DNA of 64,000 nucleotides from the NCBI RefSeq assembly GCF_046098205.1, contig NZ_JBJURJ010000004.1:310001-374000 (forward strand). Direction: 5' to 3'. Below the pieces are notes generated by a model that was not told where the DNA came from, searched no databases, and worked only from the letters and a program-made list of their open reading frames with translations. The stretch is from Paenibacillus_AR mesotrionivorans (GTDB taxonomy: Bacteria > Bacillota > Bacilli > Paenibacillales > NBRC-103111). Of the stretch, positions 42,271 to 51,700 are shown piece by piece. Every line of letters begins with the position of its first letter. Position 1 is the stretch's first letter. The translations under genes and the position numbers were made by a program.

Positions 42271-43539
42271 ATGGCCGGCAGTTGTGCTGCTGAGTTTCAA
42301 ACCAAGGACATCGGAGTCATGTGGAAGACCGTCTCGGAGGCGTGCAACCTGGCTTGCGATTATTGCTATTACAGCACCTGCGGCGGCAAGCCGGGGGCGG
42401 TAAACCGCATCGACTCCGCGCTTTTGGAGCGGTTTATAAGCCAATTTATGGCCCGGTCTAACGGCCAAGCTTCCTTTGCCTGGCAGGGAGGGGAGCCCTT
42501 ACTGGCCGGATTGGATTTTTTTAGGGAGGTGGTATCCCTCCAGGCCAAATACGCTCCACCCGGCACCGTCATCAGCAATTCGCTGCAAACCAATGCCACA
42601 TTAATCACGCCGGAATGGGCGCAATTTTTCAAACGCTATCACTTTCTGGTAGGGGTCAGTCTGGATGGGCCGCGGGAGATTCATGACGCCCGCAGGGTAT
42701 ATGCCTCCGGTGGGGGGAGCTTCGACCGGGTGATGCAGGGAATCGCTCATCTGCGGCGGGAGCAGGTGGATTTCAACATTTTGACGGTGATTCATGAGGG
42801 CAATGTAGACAAGGGCAAGGAACTGATGGACTTCTACAGGGAGCTTGGTTTTGGCTATGTTCAGTTTATCCCGGGCATGGATTTCCGGGCCCAGCAGGCG
42901 GACAAGCCGCCGTCCTTCCTGGTTACGCCGCAGCAGTATGGGCGGTTCCTGTGCCAGGTATTCGATCTGTGGTATAACGGAGGCCAGCCGGTGATTTCCG
43001 AGCGGTTTATGGACAATACCATGAGCGTTCACCTGGGTCGGCAGGCGGAGATGTGCACCCACAGCGCCACCTGCTCCAAAACGCTGATCCTCGAGCAGAA
43101 TGGGGATGCGTATCCCTGCGATTTTTACATTCATGAGGATTACAAGCTGGGCAATGTGGGTACCCACTCTCTGGAGGAGCTGCTGGCAAGCCCGGTCTAT
43201 CGGAGCTTTGCCACGTTGAAGCCCGAGCTGCCGGAGTCCTGCAAAAGCTGCGAATATCTGAGCTTCTGCTATGGAGGCTGTCCCCGGAACCGGCGGTGGG
43301 AGAAGGCGGACCCGGAGGGGCGGGGTGTGCCGCATCCGGATTATTTCTGCGCCAGCTACAAGGCCTTCTACCGACACTCCTTCCCGCGGATGGAGGAGTT
43401 GGCCCTTCAGCTGCGGAGGCAGTGGGCCAGGGAGTATGCGCAGACGGGCCTGAAGCTTCCCGGCCGCAACGACCTGTGCTTCTGCGGCAGCGGCAGGAAG
43501 TTCAAGGCCTGCTGCCAGCCGGCACTGGCCGGGGCGTAG
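42271..43539 (+). CDS. Radical SAM/SPASM protein with C-terminal SEC-C motif, anaerobic sulfatase maturase-like
   Basis: A 422-residue protein. The radical SAM cluster motif is CNLACDYCYY (about 27-36), binding a 4Fe-4S cluster and SAM. A SPASM region follows with CSKTLILEQNGDAYPCDFYIH and CKSCEYLSFCYGGCPRNR. Blocks such as FAWQGGEPLL fit anaerobic sulfatase-maturating enzymes, which make formylglycine on a sulfatase. The end carries a SEC-C zinc motif, GRNDLCFCGSGRKFKACC, which is extra. AAAGGAGG precedes the ATG. No sulfatase gene lies in the window, so the substrate protein is unknown. It stands alone with a terminator at 43552. Confidence 0.87.
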   Translation: MAGSCAAEFQTKDIGVMWKTVSEACNLACDYCYYSTCGGKPGAVNRIDSALLERFISQFMARSNGQASFAWQGGEPLLAGLDFFREVVSLQAKYAPPGTVISNSLQTNATLITPEWAQFFKRYHFLVGVSLDGPREIHDARRVYASGGGSFDRVMQGIAHLRREQVDFNILTVIHEGNVDKGKELMDFYRELGFGYVQFIPGMDFRAQQADKPPSFLVTPQQYGRFLCQVFDLWYNGGQPVISERFMDNTMSVHLGRQAEMCTHSATCSKTLILEQNGDAYPCDFYIHEDYKLGNVGTHSLEELLASPVYRSFATLKPELPESCKSCEYLSFCYGGCPRNRRWEKADPEGRGVPHPDYFCASYKAFYRHSFPRMEELALQLRRQWAREYAQTGLKLPGRNDLCFCGSGRKFKACCQPALAGA

Positions 43540-43551
43540 CGGACGCGAAAA

Positions 43552-43587
43552 AACACTTCACCGTGCTGTGCGCAGGTGAAGTGTTTG
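43552..43587 (+). terminator. Terminator after radical SAM gene
   Basis: AACACTTCACC pairs with GGTGAAGTGTT around a 12-base loop, followed by TGTTG. Confidence 0.75.
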
Positions 43588-43667
43588 TTGTGTGCGGGTG
43601 TGTGGATGTGCGGGGCGTCCATGCCGCTGGGGGGCGTGGTGAGCTGCCATATCCCTCGGTTTACCGC

Positions 43668-43853
43668 GTAACGGAACCCAGCGCCACTTAGAAGCTCAAA
43701 ACCGGCGTTTTGGATTTGTAACGGAACTGGGCGACTCTTAGCAGGAGTTTTGGAGCGATAACGGCGCATTGTCCGCCTCTAAGCGACATATAGTTCCATT
43801 ACATTTACCTGAGCCGCGTTTTGCGAGTTTAAGGGCTTCTGAGTTCCGTTACA
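43668..43853. repeat. Four-arm intergenic element (A-A-A'-A'), copy 7
   Basis: Arms start at about 43668, 43717, 43776 and 43833. Left arms are GTAACGGAACCCAGCGCC and GTAACGGAACTGGGCGAC, each followed by TTAG. Right arms are the inverse, ending in GTTCCATTAC and GAGTTCCGTTAC. Confidence 0.85.
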
Positions 43854-43895
43854 GCAAAACGGCCCCTGTGCTGGCGCTGCCCACTCGTCTCCTCA

Positions 43896-44906
43896 CTACT
43901 CCCCGATACTCACCGTCTTGCCGGTGGCCGCCGACAGGTTGGCCGCCTCCATCAGCTGGGTCAAGGCCCGGCCTTGGCCGATGCTGATGGTTGTCGGCGT
44001 GCCGTTTACCATATGATCGATCCATTGATCCACAGGCCGCGGCGGTGCCGGAGGAAGCTTGGCCGGGGACACCCAGCCCTCCTGGGCGCCAAGGCCCAAC
44101 TTGGCGGAGCGGAAGCGGAACTGGAAGTCGTCCAGCATCAGGCAGCCCTCGGTGCCGCACACCTCCAGCGTAAAGGGACTGAGACGGCTGGCAAAACCCG
44201 CCTCCACCACAGCCAATGCGCCGTCCGGATACCGCAGCGTAACCACTGCGTTGTCCTCTACCTCCCGGCCGGTGACAAAGCCGAACTGGGCGCTGACCGC
44301 TTCCGGCATACCCAAGTAATAGTGGGCCAGGTACATGGGATGGCAGCCCAAATCAATCAGCGCGCCGCCGCCGCATTGCTCCTTATTGTAGAAATGGGGC
44401 GGAAGCCAGCCCTCCGCGGATTTTTGGTTAGGCAGACCGCCGTCATGGGCCAGTCTCACCCGCAGATACGTAATGTCGCCCAGCAGTCCGGCGTCGATGA
44501 TATCCTTAACCTGCAAATTCGCTGCATGGGTAAGCCGGGGCAGAGAGATCATGAACGATTTGCCGGATTCCTCCACGGCTTGAATGATGCGGTCCGCCGC
44601 CTCCGTGGTAATGGCCAGAACCTTTTCGGTGAAAATATGCTTACCCGCCTTCGCGGCGGCGGTTAACACTTCCTCATGCATGGAGGACGGGGCATCCACG
44701 ACAACAGCATCAATATCCGGATTGGCCAAAAGCGCTTCCAAGTCCTCATAAAAAGGCACTCCCAGCTTCTCCGCCTGCGCTCTGCCCCTCTCCGGAAGCT
44801 CATCCCACACGGCGGCAATGCGGCACTCGGGCCGGGCTTGTACCTGACGGGCGTAATCCTCCGCATGGACATGCCAATAGGACAGCATAGCAACTTGAAT
44901 GGTCAT
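43896..44906 (-). CDS. Gfo/Idh/MocA-family oxidoreductase
   Basis: A 336-residue cytosolic dehydrogenase. The N-terminal Rossmann part starts MTIQVAMLSYWHVHAEDYARQV, with a loose glycine motif, then AGKHIFTEKVLA (about 89-100), the EKP-like sugar dehydrogenase signature with Val for Pro. The second domain contains GGGALIDLGCHPMYLAHYY (about 173-191), the usual catalytic His/Asp area. It likely oxidises or epimerises a sugar or cyclitol with NAD(P). ATG 44906 is favoured over 44927 because a TATAAT (44930-44935, minus) would place the mRNA start between them. It is divergent from yneF. Confidence 0.87.
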   Translation of the reverse strand: MTIQVAMLSYWHVHAEDYARQVQARPECRIAAVWDELPERGRAQAEKLGVPFYEDLEALLANPDIDAVVVDAPSSMHEEVLTAAAKAGKHIFTEKVLAITTEAADRIIQAVEESGKSFMISLPRLTHAANLQVKDIIDAGLLGDITYLRVRLAHDGGLPNQKSAEGWLPPHFYNKEQCGGGALIDLGCHPMYLAHYYLGMPEAVSAQFGFVTGREVEDNAVVTLRYPDGALAVVEAGFASRLSPFTLEVCGTEGCLMLDDFQFRFRSAKLGLGAQEGWVSPAKLPPAPPRPVDQWIDHMVNGTPTTISIGQGRALTQLMEAANLSAATGKTVSIGE

Positions 44907-44993
44907 AATTCCCTTTCCACCTTCCATTGATTATAGGCTGATTTTATCTTACCATGGGTGTTGCGGGGCGCACTATGACAGATGAAGTCTCAT

Positions 44994-45022
44994 TTGTATG
45001 CGATCTTGCAACATGCTATGAT
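44994..45022 (+). promoter_or_regulatory. Promoter of yneF
   Basis: TTGTAT (44994-44999), 17-bp spacer, TATGAT (45017-45022), about 55 bp before the yneF start. Confidence 0.6.
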
Positions 45023-45076
45023 ATAGAGCGACAAAGCCGATGTACGTCGGACATTATCTGCAGGGAGTGTATACAA

Positions 45077-45286
45077 ATGTGGAGTTGGATCATTCCAATC
45101 CTGACATTGATTGTAGGGGGAGCCGGAGGATTTGCCGGCGGTGTTTTTTATTTGAAGCGCCAAATGGAAAAAATGCAGTCGAACCCCGACATGCTGGCCA
45201 AAATGGCCAAGCAAATGGGCTATAACCTGAACAAGCAGCAGATGAACAAGGTCCAAAACATGATGAAGAACCAAAAATTCAGATAA
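45077..45286 (+). CDS. yneF: YneF family protein (UPF0154)
   Basis: A 69-residue single-pass membrane protein. The N-terminal helix IIPILTLIVGGAGGFAGGVFYL is followed by KRQMEKMQSNPDMLAKMAKQMGYNLNKQQMNKVQNMMK, the conserved UPF0154 pattern found in nearly all Bacillales. Its function is not established. ATG 45077 has GGGAG upstream; the longer frame from 44954 includes unrelated sequence. It is followed after 52 bp by folE. Confidence 0.93.
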   Translation: MWSWIIPILTLIVGGAGGFAGGVFYLKRQMEKMQSNPDMLAKMAKQMGYNLNKQQMNKVQNMMKNQKFR

Positions 45287-45338
45287 ATGAAATAGGACGG
45301 CACACAGCATGCCGCCGGCAAGACGGGAGAGTAAGCCT

Positions 45339-45926
45339 ATGTCCACTGAATACAGAAATAAGAAGGTTGAGGAAAACCGCGAGCAGCTGGAGCACCATGT
45401 CCGGGAAATCCTGCGCCTGATTGGGGAGGATGTAGAACGGGAAGGACTTCTCGATACACCCGCCCGGGTGGTGCGGATGTATGAGGAAATCTTCGCCGGT
45501 TATTCCGCCGATCCTGCGGAGGTACTGGGTGTTACCTTCGACGAGCGCCACGAAGAGCTGGTTATCGTTAAGGACATTGTGTTTTACAGCCAATGCGAGC
45601 ATCATATGGCGCCATTTTTCGGCAAAATCCATATCGGTTATATCCCCAGCGGCAAAATCGCAGGTTTGAGCAAATTTGCCCGTCTGGTGGAGGCGGTGTC
45701 CCGCAAGCTGCAGGTTCAGGAGCGGATCACCTCTGAAATCGCGGATGTGTTAAACCGGGAGCTGAAGCCCCATGGTGTGATGGTGGTGGTGGAGGCCGAG
45801 CATCTGTGTATGTGTGCGCGGGGCGTCAAAAAACCGGGCAGCAAAACCGTGACCTCTGCGGTCCGCGGTTATTTCCGCAACGATGCGCCTCTCCGGGCCG
45901 AATTTATGGCATTAATCAAGGAATAA
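45339..45926 (+). CDS. folE: GTP cyclohydrolase I
   Basis: A 195-residue enzyme converting GTP to dihydroneopterin triphosphate, the first step of folate synthesis. Zinc and active-site residues are present: SQCEHHMAPFFG (about 86-97) with Cys and His ligands, and HLCMCARGVKKPGS (about 153-166) with the second Cys. RVVRMYEEIFAGY lies at the N-terminus as usual. Ribosome site GGGAGAG precedes ATG 45339. It is probably co-transcribed with yneF and has a terminator at 45954. Length fits the type I enzyme. Confidence 0.97.
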   Translation: MSTEYRNKKVEENREQLEHHVREILRLIGEDVEREGLLDTPARVVRMYEEIFAGYSADPAEVLGVTFDERHEELVIVKDIVFYSQCEHHMAPFFGKIHIGYIPSGKIAGLSKFARLVEAVSRKLQVQERITSEIADVLNRELKPHGVMVVVEAEHLCMCARGVKKPGSKTVTSAVRGYFRNDAPLRAEFMALIKE

Positions 45927-45953
45927 CACCACAGCTTTAGCGAGCTTCAGATG

Positions 45954-45991
45954 AGTCCAGGGGAGAGTGATCTCCTTCTGGGCTTTTTTTG
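45954..45991 (+). terminator. Terminator after folE
   Basis: AGTCCAG pairs with CTGGGCT, with an inner GGAGA/TCTCC stem, followed by seven Ts. Confidence 0.85.
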
Positions 45992-46112
45992 ATCCATCTG
46001 GGAAGATTTCCGACAAATTCCGACTTCCCTAGAAGGAAAATGGCCTGTATAATTAACAATCATTTATGCATTCTTGAACGAATCCGATAATCCGCAGAAG
46101 GGTGGGAGCTTA

Positions 46113-47249
46113 GTGACTGAATTGTCGAAGTCTGCAGCAGGCCAAAAGAAGACAAAGCTGCTGGAGCTGGACATTGTACGGGCCTTGGCTATTCTGGCGG
46201 TGGTGCTGATCCATGGCACATCCAGCGCAACGGTGGAGCCGACAGAAGGCAGTGCCTCACAGATTTTATTTTATATTCTGAACGTAGGCAGCTCGTTTGC
46301 GGTTCCGTTGTTTATTATGCTCAGCGGCATCGTGCTGTTTTATAGCTATGACGGCAGATGGAACGCCAGGACGGCTCTGGTTTTTTACCGGAGGCGGACC
46401 ATCAGCCTGGTGATTCCGTATTTTATATGGGCCTTCTTCTATTATGGATTTAACCAATACATTAATACCGGGAAGATCGAGATGAATTGGCCGGATTTTT
46501 GGGGCAAAATAGGCTGGGCACAGTGGTCGTACCATTCCTATTTTATGCTGATTATTTTTCAGCTGTATCTTCTGTTCCCTCTATTTATGACTCTGGTAAA
46601 CCGGGTGTCCTGGTTCCGGAAGTGGCTGCTTCCTTGTGGGCTTCTGATTCAGGAAGGGTTCTATGTGTACCGGCACTGGTTTAGTGATGGGGTTCCTTAT
46701 TCCGACCGGATTGCGCCTACCTATATGGCATATTTCCTGATCGGCGGCGCCATCGGACTTTATTATCCCGTGGTCAAAAAATGGGTGGAGGAGCATAAGC
46801 TTCTGACGGGTGCCGCGTGGCTGCTTGCCGGCGTTTCCTATGTAAGCCTGTTTCTCTTCAGCCGGTATAAGCATATGTATGCGGAGAATACCTGGTATGA
46901 GGTGCTGTGGATGCTTTATGTTACGGCAGCGGCTTTATTCTTTATGCAGGTTGGCCGGTTTCTGCTGGCCCGGTTTCCCCGGTTGTCCAAGCCGATTGTG
47001 TCTATTGGGGTGTGCTCCTTCGGCATTTATCTGATCCATCCCGCTTTCCTGACACTTTTTACGGTGCATTGGAGCCATCCTACCACTATCCTGATGTATG
47101 ATCTGTATACCTTCGGGCGGTACGCCGCCGTATTCGGTTCGTCTTGGCTGATTGTATATACGTATGGCAAGGTGGCGGGCCTATTCAAGCGGAGTCCGGA
47201 GGAGCAGGTAAACAAGGCTTATACACGCGGCAAGGCAACGGGATTATAA
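46113..47249 (+). CDS. Acyltransferase 3 family membrane protein
   Basis: A 378-residue integral membrane protein with about ten helices. The N-terminal LLELDIVRALAILAVVLIHGTS (about 16-37) holds the family's Arg and active His, and YRRRTISLVIPYFIWAFFYY is the next conserved block. Acyltransferase 3 proteins move acetyl or succinyl groups onto sugars, peptidoglycan or lipids outside the cell. GTG 46113 follows GGGTGGGAG, and the TTG further up has no ribosome site. A TATAAT lies at about 46048. It stands alone; the acceptor is unknown, though surface-polymer modification is likely. Confidence 0.9.
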   Translation: MTELSKSAAGQKKTKLLELDIVRALAILAVVLIHGTSSATVEPTEGSASQILFYILNVGSSFAVPLFIMLSGIVLFYSYDGRWNARTALVFYRRRTISLVIPYFIWAFFYYGFNQYINTGKIEMNWPDFWGKIGWAQWSYHSYFMLIIFQLYLLFPLFMTLVNRVSWFRKWLLPCGLLIQEGFYVYRHWFSDGVPYSDRIAPTYMAYFLIGGAIGLYYPVVKKWVEEHKLLTGAAWLLAGVSYVSLFLFSRYKHMYAENTWYEVLWMLYVTAAALFFMQVGRFLLARFPRLSKPIVSIGVCSFGIYLIHPAFLTLFTVHWSHPTTILMYDLYTFGRYAAVFGSSWLIVYTYGKVAGLFKRSPEEQVNKAYTRGKATGL

Positions 47250-47326
47250 GCATCAAATTTTTTGGAGAAAAGGGTTGTCAAATGCTGGGGTAATTTAGTA
47301 TAGTAAGACAAGGAAATATGCGGAAG

Positions 47327-47372
47327 AACCGCTCCGACGCAGCAGCAGGCTGCCAGGGGCGGTTTTTATTTT
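47327..47372 (+). terminator. Terminator after acyltransferase
   Basis: AACCGCTCC pairs with GGGGCGGTT, followed by TTTATTTTTTT. Confidence 0.85.
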
Positions 47373-47513
47373 TTTATGGCATATTGGACGCTGTAAAAAG
47401 GTAGAAATATGGCGAAATATTGTCGGTTTGCATGAGACTGTAGACAACTCTCAGGATAAACGTGTCCAATAGAAAGAAGGGTTTACTGGGAAGAGATAAG
47501 GGAGGAATACATA

Positions 47514-48761
47514 GTGGAGCATGTGGGCAAATGGGCCGCGGGAATGACGGTTGCAGCGTTGTTGGCTGGAGGAAGTGCGGGGATTTGGCTGGGTAAGGAT
47601 GCCGGAACCGCAACTGCGGCTGCTGCTGTGGCTGTGGAAGCTGCGGCTAACGTTGAGCTGCGGGATATCGCGGGACATTGGGCGGAAACGGCTATCCGCG
47701 GAGCGGTGAGCAAACAGTATGTGGATGGCTACCAGGACGGCAGCTTCTTGCCGGGCAGGGAGGTCAGCAGGGCGGAGTTCGTAAAGATGGCAGCAGCAGC
47801 GTTGAAGCTGTCTGTGGCCGAAAGCGCGGGCGGCAGTGATTGGTATCAGGTTTATGTAAACGCGGCTGTAGGGGCAGGGGTTCACCAATGGAGCGATTTT
47901 ACCAGCGGGGACTGGAACACCCCCATGAAACGCTCCGAAATGGCCAGAATGGCCGTCCGCGCGTCGGGCCAGGACACGGAGGATAATCTGGAGTGGATGT
48001 ACCTGGCCACCAAAGCCGGGCTCATCCAGGGAGTAGACGCAACAGGCAGCCTGGATGTAGACGGCACGACCACAAGGGCGCAGGCCGTGACCATCATCGA
48101 GCGCATACTGGCCGTCAAGGATGGCCGCGGCGACGAGATTGCGGCGCAGACTGATAAGCATGCGGTGAACCGGGCAGCGGTTCTGTGGCGGAAGACCAAT
48201 ATTTTTGAGGTGATGCCGCAATACTTCGGCAAGCTGCACCCCAGTAGCCAATGGGATCCGGACGATCTCTTTATTGAATCCGGAGACGGATTGTACCGGG
48301 CCGAACTGGACGCGATTTTGGCCATTGATCTGGAGGACACGGACGCGCCTTTCCTGGAGGAGCTACCGCCGGTGGAGACGCTGAAGTGGTACAACTACGA
48401 GACTTCGGCTAGCAGCCCGTATTTGACGAAGGGAATGCCTGCTTATCTTGTTTACTTTAAGGGTCGAACTGTATTCAATAAAGACCAGCATATTTATTAC
48501 ACACCGCTTGGTGATTTTGCATATGTAAGTGTTCTTGGTGCAGTTACAGATGATTTGGAAGCACGAAGCGCTGGCAATTTAGTCGGTTTGTCGAAAGTAT
48601 TCAAAACCAAGTCAGGGGATATGCCGATTTCCATATTCCCTAAGAAGATGAAGACTGATGGAGGTCTTGAATTAAGGCTATACACGCCCAGTATTCCAGG
48701 TAATAAGGAATACCGGAAACAACTTCTATGGGCCGTGACGCCCGAATGGATAGGGCAATAG
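47514..48761 (+). CDS. S-layer-homology domain protein
   Basis: A 415-residue secreted protein. A hydrophobic N-terminal segment (WAAGMTVAALLAGGSAGIWL) is a signal peptide or anchor. Three SLH domains follow: DIAGHWAETAIRGAVSKQYVDGY to AEFVKMAAAALKL (about 49-100), a shorter second (GVHQWSDF... RSEMARMAVRASG), and a third (LATKAGLIQGVDATG... RAQAVTIIERIL, to about 202). The C-terminal 210 residues resemble no family I know. SLH domains bind pyruvylated wall polymer. It starts at GTG with GGGAGG upstream and ends 11 bp before the giant surface protein, so the two are one transcription unit; it may serve as that protein's wall anchor. Confidence 0.87.
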   Translation: MEHVGKWAAGMTVAALLAGGSAGIWLGKDAGTATAAAAVAVEAAANVELRDIAGHWAETAIRGAVSKQYVDGYQDGSFLPGREVSRAEFVKMAAAALKLSVAESAGGSDWYQVYVNAAVGAGVHQWSDFTSGDWNTPMKRSEMARMAVRASGQDTEDNLEWMYLATKAGLIQGVDATGSLDVDGTTTRAQAVTIIERILAVKDGRGDEIAAQTDKHAVNRAAVLWRKTNIFEVMPQYFGKLHPSSQWDPDDLFIESGDGLYRAELDAILAIDLEDTDAPFLEELPPVETLKWYNYETSASSPYLTKGMPAYLVYFKGRTVFNKDQHIYYTPLGDFAYVSVLGAVTDDLEARSAGNLVGLSKVFKTKSGDMPISIFPKKMKTDGGLELRLYTPSIPGNKEYRKQLLWAVTPEWIGQ

Positions 48762-48772
48762 GAGGATATAGC

Positions 48773-51700
48773 ATGCTTAGACGGGTGAAAAAGCATCCGA
48801 AAAAAGCAACGGCTCTTCTGGTTGTAGTGCTAGTGGTGACAATGCTGTCAGGCATTTTATGGCCCTCCGGCAGTGGCATTGTCCATGCCGAGAGCATCAC
48901 CCTTGCGTACAGTGCCGACAGCTATTGGGATGGCTACGCCTACAGTAAATATTCTACCTTGGTCCCAAGCAATACTGTAGCCAAGGCTGGATATAAGATC
49001 AAATCCCTGAAAGTAATTAACTATCTAAATAGTCAGGTTGAGCAAACCCTCAGCCAAGCTGTTGGACAGAGCTCCTATATCCTCACCGAAAATCTTTTTG
49101 GCATCCGAACGAAGGTGACTTCTGTCCGGAATGAAACAACTAAGGGCTATTATGCTTGGTATCGGTATGCCAAGAGCGCCAACGGAGATAATTGGCATGC
49201 TAATTTTGCCCGGGTGGACGACAGCTACAACGAGTACGGAGACTCACGGACCAGTAAATCCACCGAACTGGATAGCTATGGGATGCCTAAGCATCCTGGT
49301 ACAACGGATACAAACCTGAGCCTGACAGGCAGCCGAGAGAAGTCATTTTACACCGAAAGTGGCCAATGGGTGGACACGCCCTATATCAGCCATGAGGAGC
49401 TGACGGGGAAAGCTACGGTAAATGAAAACATTACCATTCCTGGTCCCGATGGAGAAGGTATTGTGGGGGAAGCAAAAGCAAATAAAATCTCCAACTATAT
49501 TGTAGACGCCTTCCCAGATCTGAACCGGATCATTGTCCGGTTCGCCCAGGACTTCAATTACGTAGAAGACAACTTCAAACCTCTGGCCGCATACGGTGCA
49601 GCTCTCATGGTCTACTTCTCCGCCTTCACGGTAGACCTAGAGTCGTACACGTATCACTACCCGTACAAGCTGGACGTAGAATGGGAACCGATTGGTTCAC
49701 CCACACCCAGCTCAAGTGCGACACCCACACCGACAACAGCGCCTACGCTGGATGATCTGGAAGTGGTATCTTTGTCATACGCTCCGACGGCCTTCACTGC
49801 CCGGGATGATGTGACTTTCACCTATGTTTTCAGAAACAACAGCAATCGGGGCTGGTCCAATTTTTACTATAGCATCAACGGAACTCATTATCTCTTTACC
49901 GGCACGTTGCCTGTGGGAAGCAGCCACACCGGTTCGCTCACCCGGAAAATAGACTCTCCCTTTACACTAACCGTGAAAATAGACAGCCGGAATGAAATCC
50001 CGGAATTTAACGAAACCAACAACGAAAAGACGGTAACGGCTGTTCCGAATGCGGTCGCGGATAATGATCCTCCCGAAGGCCGGCTCAAATGGTTTTACCA
50101 GGGGACGGACAGGGTTGCAGATACGGTGGTAGAGGGCACACCGGTTGATCTTAAGTATGTGGATGTGAAGGATCCGGATAATGATCCTGTTGGTTACCGG
50201 ATGAACTTTAGCGACTGGAATTCGACCTTCTACAAAACGTATATGACCAATCGTTATACCTCGGGGGACGGCTACGATGTGTTCACCAATATCAGTACCG
50301 TTGGAGCAGTTGGTTATCATATTGCCCGCGGGCGGTTGGTGGATCCCTATGGGGGCTATACGGATCTAAGTGCCTCCTTGACGGTCATACCGCCGAATCC
50401 GGTTGCTATGTGTGAGGTACCATCCACGACGAAGTCCCGAAGGCCGCTGGCGGCTGGAGCCATTAACGCTAACAAGAGCTATAGCCCGTTAAACAGAACC
50501 ATTGACCACAGCCGGGATGAATGGACCAACAACCTTCCCTTTTACATCAATGATACGGAAAGCGATACGATAGAGACCGTCATTCTGGAAAAGGTCTTTG
50601 ACAATACCGGCTTGGCCTCCTTGAACCGTGATGCCTGCTCCATTACCGTAAAACCGGATCTGCCGCCCATTGCCAAGGTGGTTGCTCCCGCACTGGGGAT
50701 TCGGGGTGAGGACTTTGAAATCATGAGCGAATCCCACAGTCCGGACGGAGATCCCATTGTGGAAGTGCTCTGGTATATGCGGTACGATGCCAATAATGAC
50801 GGGGTGTTTAACAACAACACTGAACCCTGGACAGCCATCACCGGCACACCATCCAAATACATATTCCGCCCGACCAAAATCGGGAAGTACCAATTCAAGA
50901 TTAAGGTGAAGGAGGATTATGGCAAGGAAGCCGAAGCGGTTTCGGGGATCATGGATGTGATTAACCTTGCTCCGGAGGTTAGCTTTGACTTAACCGGCTC
51001 TAATCCCAATCCGGACCAAAACATGCCGCAGGTGTTTACAGGGGACACCATCAAGAACACCTGGGAGCTATACCGCACCAACACCAATGTCCGGGTGAAC
51101 CGGATTCCCACGTATCGGTGGCAAACTGCGAACGGTGCGCTTGTATCGGGAGCCGGCAAGAATAACGAGTCGTACAAATCGGATTATAATTTTGTGAATA
51201 ATCCCAATGGTCCCGGAACCTATCAAAACTACACGACACCTTTGAATGATAATGGCTGGGGGCGAAATGGTCTATCCATTTATAAGGCTTTTACAGCACC
51301 CGAAAATGGGTATTCACAGCCCTTGTGGCTGCCGGATGCCAATGGAAAACCATCCACGTGGGTAGATGCGAAAACCACTCCCATTGTGAGCGATAAAACG
51401 TACCTGTTTGTCGGTAACACATTGGAGAAGCTGTATGCCCTGAACAAAAGTAAAATTGGCCGGTACGAAAGTAAATTGGAGATGGATTTTCAGTACAATA
51501 CCGGTACCTACAAGGCGTACTGGCTGGATGGCAACCCGTATGATTATGTCATTGACCTTTCTAAAGTACCATCCTCCAGTATTGTCCAGACACGCACCAT
51601 CCCCTTTTATAGGGATAGCGTCTATAGGTGGGAAACCACGGCCATGGATGCAATTCAAGCAGGGAATGCTTATGTGGCAGGTCCCTATATTTACTATGTA

